From an uncultured Gammaproteobacteria bacterium (lineage in GTDB: Bacteria; Pseudomonadota; Gammaproteobacteria; UBA9214), in assembly GCA_905480065.1 (NCBI GenBank), contig CAJQOV010000197.1, forward strand, positions 1 through 25,037: 25,037 nt of DNA. The letters are read 5' to 3'. Positions within the stretch are counted from its first letter, which is position 1; each line of letters starts with the position of its first letter. Of this stretch, positions 14,558 to 23,801 are shown in pieces. The notes under the pieces were generated by a model. That model was not told the DNA's origin, did no database searches, and saw only the letters and a program-made list of their open reading frames with translations. The translations under genes and the position numbers were made by a program.

Positions 14558-14758
14558 TTATCTGGCAGGTCGGTAGATCAGGCCGGGGCGAATCAATACT
14601 TCTTCCTTGCCCAGCTGGTCGAGCGGGAACTCGCCATCGATATACCTGGCAATCCGATCGAATACATAGGTCATGTTGCGTGCAGTGATGGTTTCATGAA
14701 TCGGTCGCCCGAGAAAGCTGCCGACCAGCGATCCTTTCGGTGAGTTAGGTTGCGCCAC
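14558..14758 (-). CDS. Small hypothetical protein (66 aa) upstream of aroC
   Basis: Unrecognised, soluble, 66 residues. The GTG at 14758 has GGAG 6 bases upstream and is preferred over an in-frame ATG at 14794, which would add a Cys-rich stretch with no ribosome site. The product contains GSLVGSFLGRPIHETI, then a YVFDRIARYIDGEFPLDQL segment, and ends basic. It is convergent with the preceding gene (7-base gap) and divergent from aroC. Its well-formed start and protein-like composition suggest a real gene, with function unknown. Confidence 0.6.
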   Translation of the reverse strand: MAQPNSPKGSLVGSFLGRPIHETITARNMTYVFDRIARYIDGEFPLDQLGKEEVLIRPGLIYRPAR

Positions 14759-14861
14759 TGTATACTCCTGACAGTAACAAAATGACATTTGCACCGATCC
14801 TATCGGTAATTTATCAGGCAGCTTTAATCAACCAGGGGGCGACGCTTACGGCAAGAGTCGT

Positions 14862-14867
14862 TACAAT
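14862..14867 (+). promoter_or_regulatory. Possible -10 box directly before aroC
   Basis: TACAAT ends 6 bases before the aroC ATG. With no Shine-Dalgarno there, transcription from this box would give a leaderless message. No clear -35 is seen. Confidence 0.3.
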
Positions 14868-14873
14868 ATCGTC

Positions 14874-15977
14874 ATGTCAGGAAACAGCTTCGGAAAACTG
14901 TTCACGGTTACCAGCTTTGGCGAAAGTCACGGTGCTGCGCTGGGCTGTATTGTGGATGGATGCCCGCCGGGCCTGGAATTGACCGAGGCCGATCTGCAGG
15001 AGGACCTGGACCGCCGCAAACCCGGCAAGTCACGCCACACCACGCAGCGACGCGAGGACGATGCCGTGCTTATCCTGTCAGGTACTTTTGAAGGACGTAC
15101 CACCGGATCACCGATCGGGCTGCTGATCCATAATACAGACCAGAAATCCAAGGATTACTCGAAAATCCGTGACCGCTTCCGCCCGGGCCATGCGGATTAT
15201 ACCTATCAGCAAAAGTACGGTTTCAGGGATTACCGTGGCGGTGGACGTTCATCGGCACGCGAAACCGCCATGCGGGTCGCGGCAGGTGCAATCGCCAAGA
15301 AATATCTGAAACTACGCTACGGAATCGAAATCCGTGGTTACCTGGCACAGCTCGGACCGATTCGGCTGGAGCTGAGGGACTGGGTGGCGGTGAATGAAAA
15401 TCCGTTTTTCTCGCCGGATCCGGACCGCGTCCCGGAACTGGAAGCCTACATGGATGCCCTGCGCAAGGAAGGCAATTCCATCGGAGCGCGCATCAATGTT
15501 ATCGCGACAGGCGTACCGCCGGGACTGGGTGAGCCAATCTTTGACCGCCTGGACGCTGACATTGCCCATGCACTGATGAGTATCAATGCGGTCAAGGGTG
15601 TGGAGATAGGCGCAGGTTTCGCCTGTGTCGAACAGAAAGGTACCGAACACCGCGACGAGATTACCCCTGGCGGATTTATTGGCAACCAGGCCGGCGGGGT
15701 GCTGGGGGGTATTTCCAGCGGCCAGGAGATTGTGGCCAGCATCGCCCTCAAGCCGACCTCCAGTATCCGCATACCCGGGCAAACTATCGACATCACAGGC
15801 AACCCGGTAGAGGTAGTCACCACCGGGCGGCATGATCCCTGCGTCGGCATTCGTGCCACGCCGATTGCCGAGGCCATGCTGGCGATTGTATTAATGGATC
15901 ATGTGCTGCGGCATCGCGCCCAGAATATGGACGTCACATCGACCACACCGGTGGTGCCAGCCACCGCTGCAGACTAG
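14874..15977 (+). CDS. aroC: Chorismate synthase
   Basis: AroC makes chorismate from 5-enolpyruvylshikimate 3-phosphate with reduced FMN, the last step of the shikimate pathway. The 367-residue enzyme starts SGNSFGKLFTVTSFGESHG and carries RPGHADYTYQQKYGFRDYRGGGRSSARET, split here as RPGHADYTYQQKYG and GGGRSSARET, plus the late GRHDPC motif. Length and motifs are normal. No Shine-Dalgarno is visible before the ATG. The MFS gene follows after 37 bases, as in related Gammaproteobacteria. Confidence 0.97.
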   Translation: MSGNSFGKLFTVTSFGESHGAALGCIVDGCPPGLELTEADLQEDLDRRKPGKSRHTTQRREDDAVLILSGTFEGRTTGSPIGLLIHNTDQKSKDYSKIRDRFRPGHADYTYQQKYGFRDYRGGGRSSARETAMRVAAGAIAKKYLKLRYGIEIRGYLAQLGPIRLELRDWVAVNENPFFSPDPDRVPELEAYMDALRKEGNSIGARINVIATGVPPGLGEPIFDRLDADIAHALMSINAVKGVEIGAGFACVEQKGTEHRDEITPGGFIGNQAGGVLGGISSGQEIVASIALKPTSSIRIPGQTIDITGNPVEVVTTGRHDPCVGIRATPIAEAMLAIVLMDHVLRHRAQNMDVTSTTPVVPATAAD

Positions 15978-16014
15978 TTACCATCGGCAATCGCCTGATG
16001 GATGCACGCATGCC

Positions 16015-17154
16015 ATGATCTACTGGCGGCTGTCGGGCTTTTATCTCTGCTACTTCATCTCACTCGGCGCGCTGGTGCCGTACTGGAGTCTGTACCTGAA
16101 ATCGATCGGCCTCAGTGTGGCCGACATCGGTGAGCTGTTCGCGATTCTCATGGCCAGCAAGGTGGTTGCGCCGAATGTGTGGGGCTGGATCGCTGATCAC
16201 ACCGGCCACCGTATGAATATCGTCCGCATCGCCTCGCTGCTGGCGGCTCTGGCGTTCAGCGGGGTGTTCTTCGGCAGCAGCTTCTGGTGGCTGGCACTGG
16301 TCATGAGCGGATTCGGTTTTTTCTGGAATGCCGCCTTACCCCAGTTCGAAGCAACCACCATGAACCACCTGGGCGAAGAACCCCATCGCTACAGCGGAAT
16401 ACGCCTCTGGGGTTCGATTGGATTTATCATTGCAGTCGCCACGCTGGGACCGGTGCTGGATCATTACGGCGCCAGCAGCCTGCCGGCGATCCTGCTGGTG
16501 GTGTTCGTGCTGATCTGGCTGAGCAGCCTCGCCGTGCCGGAGTCGGCGGCCGGCCACCTGGCACTGGACCAGCAATCGCTGCTCAGTGTGCTGAAACGGC
16601 CGGAGGTATTTTCCCTGTTGCTGGTGTGTTTCCTGGTGCAGGCCAGCCACGGGCCGTACTACACCTTTTATACGCTGTACCTGGAAGAATTCGGTTATTC
16701 AACTGCCCAGGTTGGCCAGCTTTGGGCGCTGGGTGTGGTTGCGGAAATCGTGATCTTTCTGTTCATGCCACGCCTGCTGTCACGTTACAGCTCCCGGCAT
16801 CTGCTGCTGGTCACGGTGACACTGACCACGTTGCGGTGGGTGTTGATTGCGTGGCTGGTGCATCACCCGGTCGTGGTAATTCTTGCCCAGGTCCTGCATG
16901 CCGCCAGTTTTGGCCTCTACCACGCGGTTGCCATTCACATGATTCACCGGTTATTTACCGGTACCCACCAGGGTCGCGGGCAGGCGTTATACAGCAGTCT
17001 CAGTTTCGGTGCGGGCGGCGCACTCGGCAGTATCGCCAGCGGCTATCTCTGGACCGGTCTCGGGCCGCAGTCCATGTTTGCGCTGGCCGCTGCAACTGGA
17101 CTGGCAGCGATGGCGGTGGTTTATGCCGGGATCCGCTTCGAGCCCGCCAAATGA
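16015..17154 (+). CDS. MFS transporter of the HcaT/MFS_1-like type
   Basis: A 379-residue inner-membrane protein with about twelve hydrophobic segments. The start MIYWRLSGFYLCYFISLGAL and the loop ADHTGHRMN between helices 2 and 3 resemble the 3-phenylpropionate/nucleoside transporter-like MFS subfamily. A second-half marker is the GALGSIASGYLW stretch. The substrate cannot be told from sequence. A related MFS gene follows aroC in Pseudomonas-type genomes, so this is inherited linkage and need not mean a link to aromatic acids. ATG 16015 is chosen because the longer in-frame version overlaps aroC with an implausible N-terminus. Confidence 0.88.
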   Translation: MIYWRLSGFYLCYFISLGALVPYWSLYLKSIGLSVADIGELFAILMASKVVAPNVWGWIADHTGHRMNIVRIASLLAALAFSGVFFGSSFWWLALVMSGFGFFWNAALPQFEATTMNHLGEEPHRYSGIRLWGSIGFIIAVATLGPVLDHYGASSLPAILLVVFVLIWLSSLAVPESAAGHLALDQQSLLSVLKRPEVFSLLLVCFLVQASHGPYYTFYTLYLEEFGYSTAQVGQLWALGVVAEIVIFLFMPRLLSRYSSRHLLLVTVTLTTLRWVLIAWLVHHPVVVILAQVLHAASFGLYHAVAIHMIHRLFTGTHQGRGQALYSSLSFGAGGALGSIASGYLWTGLGPQSMFALAAATGLAAMAVVYAGIRFEPAK

Positions 17155-17187
17155 GCAGAATGGATGGCTTACGCCGGCGCAGCCCCC

Positions 17188-17193
17188 TATAAT
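17188..17193 (+). promoter_or_regulatory. -10 box of the leuCDB unit
   Basis: A perfect TATAAT lies about 45 bases before the leuC start and 33 bases after the MFS stop. The -35 is poor. A short palindrome (GCCCG at 17207-17211, CGGGC at 17214-17218) lies just after the expected transcription start and could bind a regulator. Confidence 0.45.
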
Positions 17194-17239
17194 TACCGGC
17201 TTCATTGCCCGACCGGGCGGTAACATGCGGACTGGTGTG

Positions 17240-18655
17240 ATGTCAGGCAGGACCCTCTATGACAAACTCTGGGAATCCCATTGCATACGACGGGATGATG
17301 GCGGTACGTCGCTGATCTATATCGACCGCCACCTGGTACACGAAGTGACTTCGCCACAGGCCTTTGAAGGGCTGCGCCTGGCCGGTCGGCGTCCTTGGCG
17401 CACAAACTCGATACTGGCGGTACCGGATCACAATGTGCCGACCACCGACCGTGCGGCCGGTATTGCCGATCCGGTCTCGCGTATCCAGGTGGAAACCCTG
17501 GACCGCAATTGTCAGGAACTCGGCATTACCGAATTCGGTATGAATGATCCGCGCCAGGGCATTGTGCATGTAATCGGGCCGGAGCAGGGTGCAACACTGC
17601 CCGGGATGACAGTTGTCTGCGGGGACTCGCATACCTCCACACACGGGGCGTTTGGTGCACTGGCATTCGGCATCGGGACTTCGGACGTGGAACACGTACT
17701 TGCCACGCAATGCCTGATCATGCGCAAGACCAGGGCCATGCAGGTGCGTGTGGAAGGTATGCTGGCGCCGGGCGTATCGGCCAAGGACGTGGTGCTGGCC
17801 ATCATCGGGCGGATCGGTACCGCGGGTGGTACCGGCTATTCGATTGAATTTGCCGGGTCGACGCTACGCAGCTTGTCGATCGAAGGCCGCATGACCATCT
17901 GCAATATGGCGATCGAGGCGGGGGCGCGTGCCGGTATGGTGGCAGTGGATGACACCACCATTGCCTATCTCGAGGGCAGGCCCTACGCGCCGCAGGGCGC
18001 ATGCTGGGATCGCGCTGTGGCGACCTGGCTGGATCTGCATAGTGACACCGATGCCGGGTTCGACGAGACGGTGACCCTGGATGCGGCACAACTTGGCCCA
18101 CTGGTCACCTGGGGCACTTCACCGGAAATGGTGGCGCCGATTGACGGGGTGGTACCGGATCCGGATCAGGAACCCGACGGCGTGCGCCGCGAGGGTATGC
18201 GCAAGGCCTTGCACTACATGGGCCTTTCGCCCGGTATGGCGATCACCGATATCCGTCCCGATCATGTATTTATCGGTTCCTGCACCAACGCGCGCATCGA
18301 GGACCTGCGCGCCGCGGCCGCGGTCATCCGTGGCCGCAGGGTGGCTGCCGGCATCAAGCAGGCGCTGGTCGTACCGGGCTCCGGTTTGGTCAAGCGCCAG
18401 GCCGAGGCGGAGGGACTGGACAGGATCTTTCTGGCAGCAGGATTTGAATGGCGCGAGCCCGGTTGCTCCATGTGTCTGGCCATGAACGCGGACCGTTTGC
18501 AACCCGGGGAACGCTGCGCCTCGACCTCGAACCGCAATTTCGAGGGCCGCCAGGGGCAGGGCGGTCGCACCCATCTGGTGAGCCCGGCAATGGCGGCCGA
18601 GGCAGCAGTGCAAGGCCATTTCGCCGATGTTCGGCAATCGGTCGGGAAGGGCTGA
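17240..18655 (+). CDS. leuC: 3-isopropylmalate dehydratase large subunit
   Basis: LeuC with LeuD isomerises 2-isopropylmalate to 3-isopropylmalate in leucine synthesis; LeuC carries the 4Fe-4S cluster. The 471-residue product has RTLYDKLWESH, LIYIDRHLVHEVTSPQAF and the cluster ligands Cys348 (GSCTNARI), Cys409 and Cys412 (CSMC). ATG 17240 fits the family start; an ATG at 17225 would add five residues, and ribosome sites are weak for both. leuD follows after 5 bases. No leader peptide with leucine codons is seen in the short leader, so attenuation of the enteric type is unlikely. Confidence 0.97.
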   Translation: MSGRTLYDKLWESHCIRRDDGGTSLIYIDRHLVHEVTSPQAFEGLRLAGRRPWRTNSILAVPDHNVPTTDRAAGIADPVSRIQVETLDRNCQELGITEFGMNDPRQGIVHVIGPEQGATLPGMTVVCGDSHTSTHGAFGALAFGIGTSDVEHVLATQCLIMRKTRAMQVRVEGMLAPGVSAKDVVLAIIGRIGTAGGTGYSIEFAGSTLRSLSIEGRMTICNMAIEAGARAGMVAVDDTTIAYLEGRPYAPQGACWDRAVATWLDLHSDTDAGFDETVTLDAAQLGPLVTWGTSPEMVAPIDGVVPDPDQEPDGVRREGMRKALHYMGLSPGMAITDIRPDHVFIGSCTNARIEDLRAAAAVIRGRRVAAGIKQALVVPGSGLVKRQAEAEGLDRIFLAAGFEWREPGCSMCLAMNADRLQPGERCASTSNRNFEGRQGQGGRTHLVSPAMAAEAAVQGHFADVRQSVGKG

Positions 18656-18660
18656 CGAGA

Positions 18661-19314
18661 ATGGAAAAGTTCACTGTCGTCGAGGGCATTGCCGTACCGC
18701 TGGATCGGCCGAATGTCGATACCGATGCGATCATCCCCAAACAGTTCCTGAAATCCATCCAGCGCAGCGGCTTCGGCCCCAACCTGTTTGACGAATGGCG
18801 CTACCTGGATCAGGGTGAACCCGGCCGCGATAACAGCTCACGTCCGTTGAACCCGGATTTTGTGCTGAATGACCCACGCTACCGGGGGGCAAAAATTCTG
18901 CTCGCGCGGGAAAACTTCGGCTGCGGATCTTCCCGCGAACATGCCGTATGGGCCCTGCTGGATTACGGTATCCGTGTGGTGATTGCCCCGAGCTTCGCCG
19001 ACATCTTCTTCAATAACTGCTTCAAGAATGGTGTGCTGCCGATCGTGTTGCCGCCCGAACAGGTGCAGCAACTGTTCCAGTCAACCGCGGCCACGCCGGG
19101 TTATGTATTATATGTGGATCTGCCGATGCAGCAGATTCACACCCCGGATCACGGCGCGCTGAATTTCGTGGTGGACGCCTTCCGCAAGGATTGTCTGATC
19201 CGCGGACTGGACGATATCGGGCTTACACTGCAGCATGCCGATGCAATCCGTGCCTTTGAGCAAAAGCGTCGCGCCGATGCGCCCTGGTTGTTTGATAAAC
19301 AAAATTCAAAGTAG
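18661..19314 (+). CDS. leuD: 3-isopropylmalate dehydratase small subunit
   Basis: LeuD is the swivelling small subunit that completes the isopropylmalate isomerase active site. The 217-residue product has PLDRPNVDTDAIIPKQFLK near the start and the conserved ARENFGCGSSREHAVWAL segment, then APSFADIFFNNCFKNG. Length is usual for proteobacterial LeuD. It is 5 bases after leuC and 19 before leuB, one operon. Confidence 0.97.
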   Translation: MEKFTVVEGIAVPLDRPNVDTDAIIPKQFLKSIQRSGFGPNLFDEWRYLDQGEPGRDNSSRPLNPDFVLNDPRYRGAKILLARENFGCGSSREHAVWALLDYGIRVVIAPSFADIFFNNCFKNGVLPIVLPPEQVQQLFQSTAATPGYVLYVDLPMQQIHTPDHGALNFVVDAFRKDCLIRGLDDIGLTLQHADAIRAFEQKRRADAPWLFDKQNSK

Positions 19315-19333
19315 ATTATAAGTAACTGATATT

Positions 19334-20410
19334 ATGAATAAATTAATCATATTGCCGGGTGACGGCATAGGCCCTGAAATCGTCGCCGAGGCCGAGAAGG
19401 TGCTGGAAGAATTGCGCACCGGCTTCGGTCTTGCCGTGGAAATTGAGCATGCGCCGGTGGGTGGTGCCGGTTATGAAGCACATGGCCATCCCTTGCCACA
19501 GTCAACCCTGGCGCTGGCGCGTGCTGCAGATGCCATGCTGCTTGGTGCGGTCGGTGGCCCGAAGTGGGACCGACTGGAGCGGTCACTGCGCCCGGAGCAG
19601 GGGCTGCTGGGGTTGCGCGCCGAGCTGCAACTGTTTTCCAACTTGCGCCCGGCCATCCTCTATCCGCAACTGGCCGGTGCATCGACGCTCAAGCCGGAGG
19701 TAGTCAGCGGCCTGGATATCATGATCGTGCGGGAACTTACCGGGGGCATATATTTCGGCAAGCCGCGCGGGATTCGCCAGCGCGAAGACGGTCAGCTGGA
19801 AGGCTATAACACGCTGGTTTACTGCGAATCGGAAATTGAACGCATTGGCCGCTTTGCCTTCGAAATCGCGCGCAAACGCTCCGGCCGGTTGTGCTCGGTC
19901 GACAAGGCCAATGTGCTCGAGGTCAGTGAATTGTGGCGCACGGTAATGACCCGGATCGCGAACGAATTCACAGACGTCGAGTTGTCGCACATGTACGTTG
20001 ATAATGCGGCCATGCAACTGGTACGTGCGCCGAAACAGTTCGACGTCATGGTGACCGGCAACATGTTTGGCGATATCCTGTCGGACGCCGCAGCCATGCT
20101 GACCGGTTCGATCGGCATGTTGCCGTCAGCCTCGCTGGACAGCCAGTCGCGTGGCATGTATGAACCGATTCATGGGTCCGCGCCGGATATTGCCGGCAAG
20201 GGAATAGCCAATCCACTCGCTACCATACTGTCTGTGGCCATGATGCTGCGATACAGTCTCGACCGGGTTGATCTCGCCGAGCGTGTCGAGCAGGCCGTGG
20301 GGCAGGTGCTGGATGACGGGCTGCGTACCCCGGATATTGCATCGGCAGGAATGCGTACCGTGGGCACGCGCGAGATGGGCGCTGCCGTAGTCGCTGCGCT
20401 GCGCAGCTGA
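19334..20410 (+). CDS. leuB: 3-isopropylmalate dehydrogenase
   Basis: LeuB oxidises and decarboxylates 3-isopropylmalate with NAD+, giving 2-oxoisocaproate, the leucine precursor. The 358-residue protein has LPGDGIGPEI at the start, RELTGGIYFGKPRG, the metal-site region DNAAMQLVRAP and GNMFGDILSD, and the nucleotide-site EPIHGSAPDIAGKG. All are standard. The ribosome site is weak and A/T-rich, so coupling with leuD may help translation. asd follows after 33 bases. Confidence 0.97.
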   Translation: MNKLIILPGDGIGPEIVAEAEKVLEELRTGFGLAVEIEHAPVGGAGYEAHGHPLPQSTLALARAADAMLLGAVGGPKWDRLERSLRPEQGLLGLRAELQLFSNLRPAILYPQLAGASTLKPEVVSGLDIMIVRELTGGIYFGKPRGIRQREDGQLEGYNTLVYCESEIERIGRFAFEIARKRSGRLCSVDKANVLEVSELWRTVMTRIANEFTDVELSHMYVDNAAMQLVRAPKQFDVMVTGNMFGDILSDAAAMLTGSIGMLPSASLDSQSRGMYEPIHGSAPDIAGKGIANPLATILSVAMMLRYSLDRVDLAERVEQAVGQVLDDGLRTPDIASAGMRTVGTREMGAAVVAALRS

Positions 20411-20443
20411 ACAGGATTTCTATCGAACAGGTGAACAGGACTT

Positions 20444-21466
20444 ATGTCAGCAAAATATGATGTAGCCATTGTCGGAGCGACCGGTGCCGTTGGGGAAGCC
20501 ATGCTGGAGATCCTCGAGCAGCGGGATTTTCCGGTCAACAATGTCTATCCATTGGCGAGTGAACGCTCGGCCGGCAAGAAGATTCAATTCCGGGGCAAGT
20601 ACCTCACCGTCCAGGATCTGGCCAGCTTCGACTTTTCCAAAACGCAGATCGGGCTGTTTTCCGCCGGTGCCTCGATCTCGGAGAAATTTGCGCCGCTTGC
20701 CGCCAGTGCCGGGTGTGTAGTGATCGACAACACCTCGCAGTTTCGTTACCACGACGAAATCCCGCTGGTGGTGCCGGAAGTGAATCCGCAGGCAATCGCC
20801 GATTACACGCGGCATGGCATTATCGCCAACCCGAACTGCTCCACCATTCAAATGCTGGTGGCATTGAAGCCGCTTTATGACGAGGCTGGCATCGAGCGCA
20901 TCAATGTATGTACTTACCAGGCAGTGTCCGGCACCGGCAAGGAGGCAATCGAGGAACTGGCCAGCCAGACCGCCGCGTTACTCAACGGTCAGGACATCAA
21001 GGTCAGTGTGTACCCGCGCCAGATCGCCTTCAATGTGCTGCCACAAATTGATGTGTTCCAGCCCAACGGCTACACCAAGGAAGAGATGAAAATGGTCTGG
21101 GAGACCCAGAAGATCATGGGCGACAGTTCGATTCGGGTGAACCCGACTACCGTGCGGGTACCGGTATTCTACGGGCATTCGGAGGCGGTCCATATTGAAA
21201 CCCGGGACAAGCTCAGCGTGGAGCGTGCACGCGAATTGCTGCAGGCGGCCCCCGGCGTGGTGTTGCTGGATGAGCGCCGGGATGGCGGCTATCCCACCGC
21301 GGTAACGGAAGGCGCCGGTCACGATCCGGTGTATGTCGGACGGGTTCGCGAAGATATATCGCATCCGCGGGGTTTGGATCTGTGGGTTGTTGCCGACAAT
21401 GTACGCAAGGGTGCGGCACTGAACAGCGTACAGATCGCTGAAATATTGGTCAAAGAGTATTTCTAG
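20444..21466 (+). CDS. asd: Aspartate-semialdehyde dehydrogenase
   Basis: Asd reduces aspartyl phosphate to aspartate semialdehyde, the branch point to lysine, diaminopimelate, threonine and methionine. The 340-residue protein has the nucleotide-binding GATGAVGEAML, the active-site Cys132 in NPNCSTIQM, and GHSEAVHIE with a likely catalytic His region. It is the Pseudomonas/Gram-positive type rather than the enteric type, judged by length and the NPNCSTIQ context. Some relatives carry a second asd-like gene (usg) beside it; none is present here. The fimV promoter overlaps its last codons. Confidence 0.96.
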   Translation: MSAKYDVAIVGATGAVGEAMLEILEQRDFPVNNVYPLASERSAGKKIQFRGKYLTVQDLASFDFSKTQIGLFSAGASISEKFAPLAASAGCVVIDNTSQFRYHDEIPLVVPEVNPQAIADYTRHGIIANPNCSTIQMLVALKPLYDEAGIERINVCTYQAVSGTGKEAIEELASQTAALLNGQDIKVSVYPRQIAFNVLPQIDVFQPNGYTKEEMKMVWETQKIMGDSSIRVNPTTVRVPVFYGHSEAVHIETRDKLSVERARELLQAAPGVVLLDERRDGGYPTAVTEGAGHDPVYVGRVREDISHPRGLDLWVVADNVRKGAALNSVQIAEILVKEYF

Positions 21467-21474
21467 GCTATAGT
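21446..21474 (+). promoter_or_regulatory. Sigma-70 type promoter of fimV
   Basis: TTGGTC (21446-21451) and TATAGT (21469-21474) are separated by exactly 17 bases. The -35 is within the last codons of asd. Expected transcription starts near 21481, giving a leader of about 67 bases. Confidence 0.6.
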
Positions 21475-21547
21475 CTGCGACCATGCCAACTGTCTGTTGA
21501 TGTGCTGCTGTAATCTCGGGAACAGCCAACCTAGAGGGGATTCAGGT

Positions 21548-23626
21548 ATGTTCAGGAAATTGGCTATTACTGCGGTTTTCCTCGTATTCACATCGCCACG
21601 CCTGTTTGCACTCGGGTTGGGTGAAATCGATATGCAGTCGGTTCTCAACCAGCCGATGCGGGCCGTCAGAGAACTGACGTCTGCGGCGGGCGCGGATCTC
21701 TCGGACATCAAGGTGTCCGTTGCCTCACTGGAGGCGCATCAGCGTGCCGGTTTAACCAAGGCCCCGCTGCTTGCCGGCTTCCGCTTCAGTGTCGAGAAAG
21801 GCAAAACCGGCAATGCGGTAATACGCGTCAGCAGCACTGATCCGGTTCGTGAACCTTATGTTGAATTTCTGCTAGAGCTGCAGTGGCCGAAAGGACGCCT
21901 GTTACGTCAGTACACGGTACTGGTAGACCCACCGGTTACCATGCCGGCTGTGGCACCCGTGCCGACTCCGGCACAAAGCCGCTCGGCAACGACGGCCCCG
22001 GCCAGGATCCAGGCCATCACGCCCCCGGCCGCCAGGACGGTACCGGCAACAGCCCCGGCAACGACGAACAGTGCCAGCCAGTTCGGGCCGGTTCGGCGTG
22101 CAGATACGCTGTGGAGCATCGCTGAACGGGTGCGGACGGATAACAGCGTTTCCATATACCAGGTAATGCAGGCACTGTTGCGGGCCAACCCGGATGCATT
22201 CATCGATAACAATATCAACCGCATGAAGGCAGGAGTCACGCTGGAAGTACCTGCGCTTGACGAGATGCGGTCCATGAGTGCCCGGGAAGCGATCGCCGAG
22301 TCAAGTCGTCAGTACAAAGAGTGGCAGGCGGCAAGTTCCCCGGAGAACAAGGCCACCGTGCTGCCGGAGCAGGCCGGCGCTGAGCAGCAAAACAGCGCAA
22401 CGACAGAAACCGCACAGGAGGAAGCTCCTGCGGCCAGCGAAACTCCGGCAGAAACTCCGGCTGAAGCGCACCTGACGCTGGTCGCTCCCGAGAGTGATAG
22501 TGTTGACGGGGCCGCTGTGCCGGGCGATGAGACACAAGCCGGGACGGAAACGACGGACAGCGACAGCCTTGGGCAGCAGCTTGCGCTGGCTACCGAAGAG
22601 GCCGAGGCAAGTCGTGCACAATCGGTGGAATTGCAGTCACGCGTGAATGAACTCGAACAGCAGATCGACACCATGCGGCGGCTGCTCGAATTGAAGAATC
22701 ACGCACTTGCCCAGTTGCAGGACAATTCAACACAGCAAGACAGGGAAGCAGCAGAGCTGCAGGCACAACAGCAATCCGGCGAGCCGCAAGTTACACCTGC
22801 ACCGCTCAGCAAGGAAGGTTTCCAGGGAAGTATCGTTGACAGAGTCATGGAGAACCCGTTGCTTGCGGGTGGTTTCGTTCTGGCAGTAATGTTGATAGGT
22901 GGGTTTCTTTGGGCTGCGAACCGGAAAATGAGCCATGCAGACCTGTTCGATGAGGACATAACTCTGGAAAGACATATGGCCCAGCACGGCGACAGCTCTC
23001 GCAAGCAGACCCCGACGATCAATGTCCGTGAATCAAATCAACAAAATGACCAGCTGCAAACTACCACCCATGATGGCGATCCGTTAACCGAGGCAGATGT
23101 TTACGTGGCCTATGGCCGCGTGCAACAGGCAGAGGATCTGTTGCGTGCTGCCCTCCAGGATGATCCGGAAAACGATGCACTGCAGATGAAATTACTGGAG
23201 GTATACCAGGCAGCGGGCAATGTGACCGCGTTCGAAGCGGCGGCCAGCGATTATCGTAATCGTGTGAAAGAGGATGATGAGCGTTGGCTCAAGGTTGCCT
23301 CGATGGGCCTGTCGCTTTCACCACACAACGACCTGTTCCGCGCCGCCAGGACTGGTACGGATGTCGGCGCAAGTCAGGACAAGCACGCTGCTGATTTGCC
23401 TGATAGCATAGATTTCAGTCTGGATGACTTCGCTGATGGTACTGACATCGATCAGAATGGCGTACTTGCAGCGGATGACGAGGTGACGACCAAGCTGGAT
23501 CTTGCGCTTGCCTACATTGATATGGATGACAGGGAAAGTGCGCGCAATATCCTGGACGAGGTTATAGAAGAAGGAAACAGTGACCAGAAGCAGGAAGCAG
23601 AGCGCATCATTGCAAGGCTGGCCTGA
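21548..23626 (+). CDS. fimV: FimV-like polar hub protein (LysM, coiled coil, TPR)
   Basis: FimV organises the cell pole and supports type IV pili, twitching and cAMP signalling in Pseudomonas. The 692-residue product has, in order: signal peptide (about 1-21), the FimV N-terminal domain (22-128, LGLGEIDMQSVLNQPM), a Pro/Ala/Thr linker, a LysM peptidoglycan-binding domain (181-234, ADTLWSIAERV), a Glu/Ala-rich linker, a coiled coil (about 341-410), one membrane helix (437-457), a cytoplasmic TPR-like part (about 514-575) and the conserved FimV C-terminal domain (647-692, TKLDLALAYIDMDD). It is shorter than the Pseudomonas protein, mainly in the linkers. GAGGGGA upstream supports ATG 21548 over 21497. 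Position between asd and truA is the standard one. Confidence 0.95.
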   Translation: MFRKLAITAVFLVFTSPRLFALGLGEIDMQSVLNQPMRAVRELTSAAGADLSDIKVSVASLEAHQRAGLTKAPLLAGFRFSVEKGKTGNAVIRVSSTDPVREPYVEFLLELQWPKGRLLRQYTVLVDPPVTMPAVAPVPTPAQSRSATTAPARIQAITPPAARTVPATAPATTNSASQFGPVRRADTLWSIAERVRTDNSVSIYQVMQALLRANPDAFIDNNINRMKAGVTLEVPALDEMRSMSAREAIAESSRQYKEWQAASSPENKATVLPEQAGAEQQNSATTETAQEEAPAASETPAETPAEAHLTLVAPESDSVDGAAVPGDETQAGTETTDSDSLGQQLALATEEAEASRAQSVELQSRVNELEQQIDTMRRLLELKNHALAQLQDNSTQQDREAAELQAQQQSGEPQVTPAPLSKEGFQGSIVDRVMENPLLAGGFVLAVMLIGGFLWAANRKMSHADLFDEDITLERHMAQHGDSSRKQTPTINVRESNQQNDQLQTTTHDGDPLTEADVYVAYGRVQQAEDLLRAALQDDPENDALQMKLLEVYQAAGNVTAFEAAASDYRNRVKEDDERWLKVASMGLSLSPHNDLFRAARTGTDVGASQDKHAADLPDSIDFSLDDFADGTDIDQNGVLAADDEVTTKLDLALAYIDMDDRESARNILDEVIEEGNSDQKQEAERIIARLA

Positions 23627-23655
23627 TATCCAGCGTCCCCACCAGGCTGTCAGCG

Positions 23656-23679
23656 CTTCATCGACACCGATTGATGAAG
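23656..23679 (+). terminator. Hairpin downstream of fimV
   Basis: A 9-bp stem (CTTCATCGA against TTGATGAAG, one G-T pair) with a 6-nt loop lies 29 bases after the fimV stop. No T-run follows, so it is either a weak or Rho-assisted terminator, or a message-protecting hairpin. The remaining bases up to truA hold only a weak promoter-like pair (TTGCAG and CATTAT). Confidence 0.4.
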
Positions 23680-23801
23680 TAACACTGCTGTGGGAGGATG
23701 CCTGATTGCCCGGCTGATTGACTGCGGTAATTATGCGCTTGCAGACCTGTGCCAGCTATTCTCATTATTCACTGTGTTCGTCCAGCCGATGCTGATGGGG
23801 A

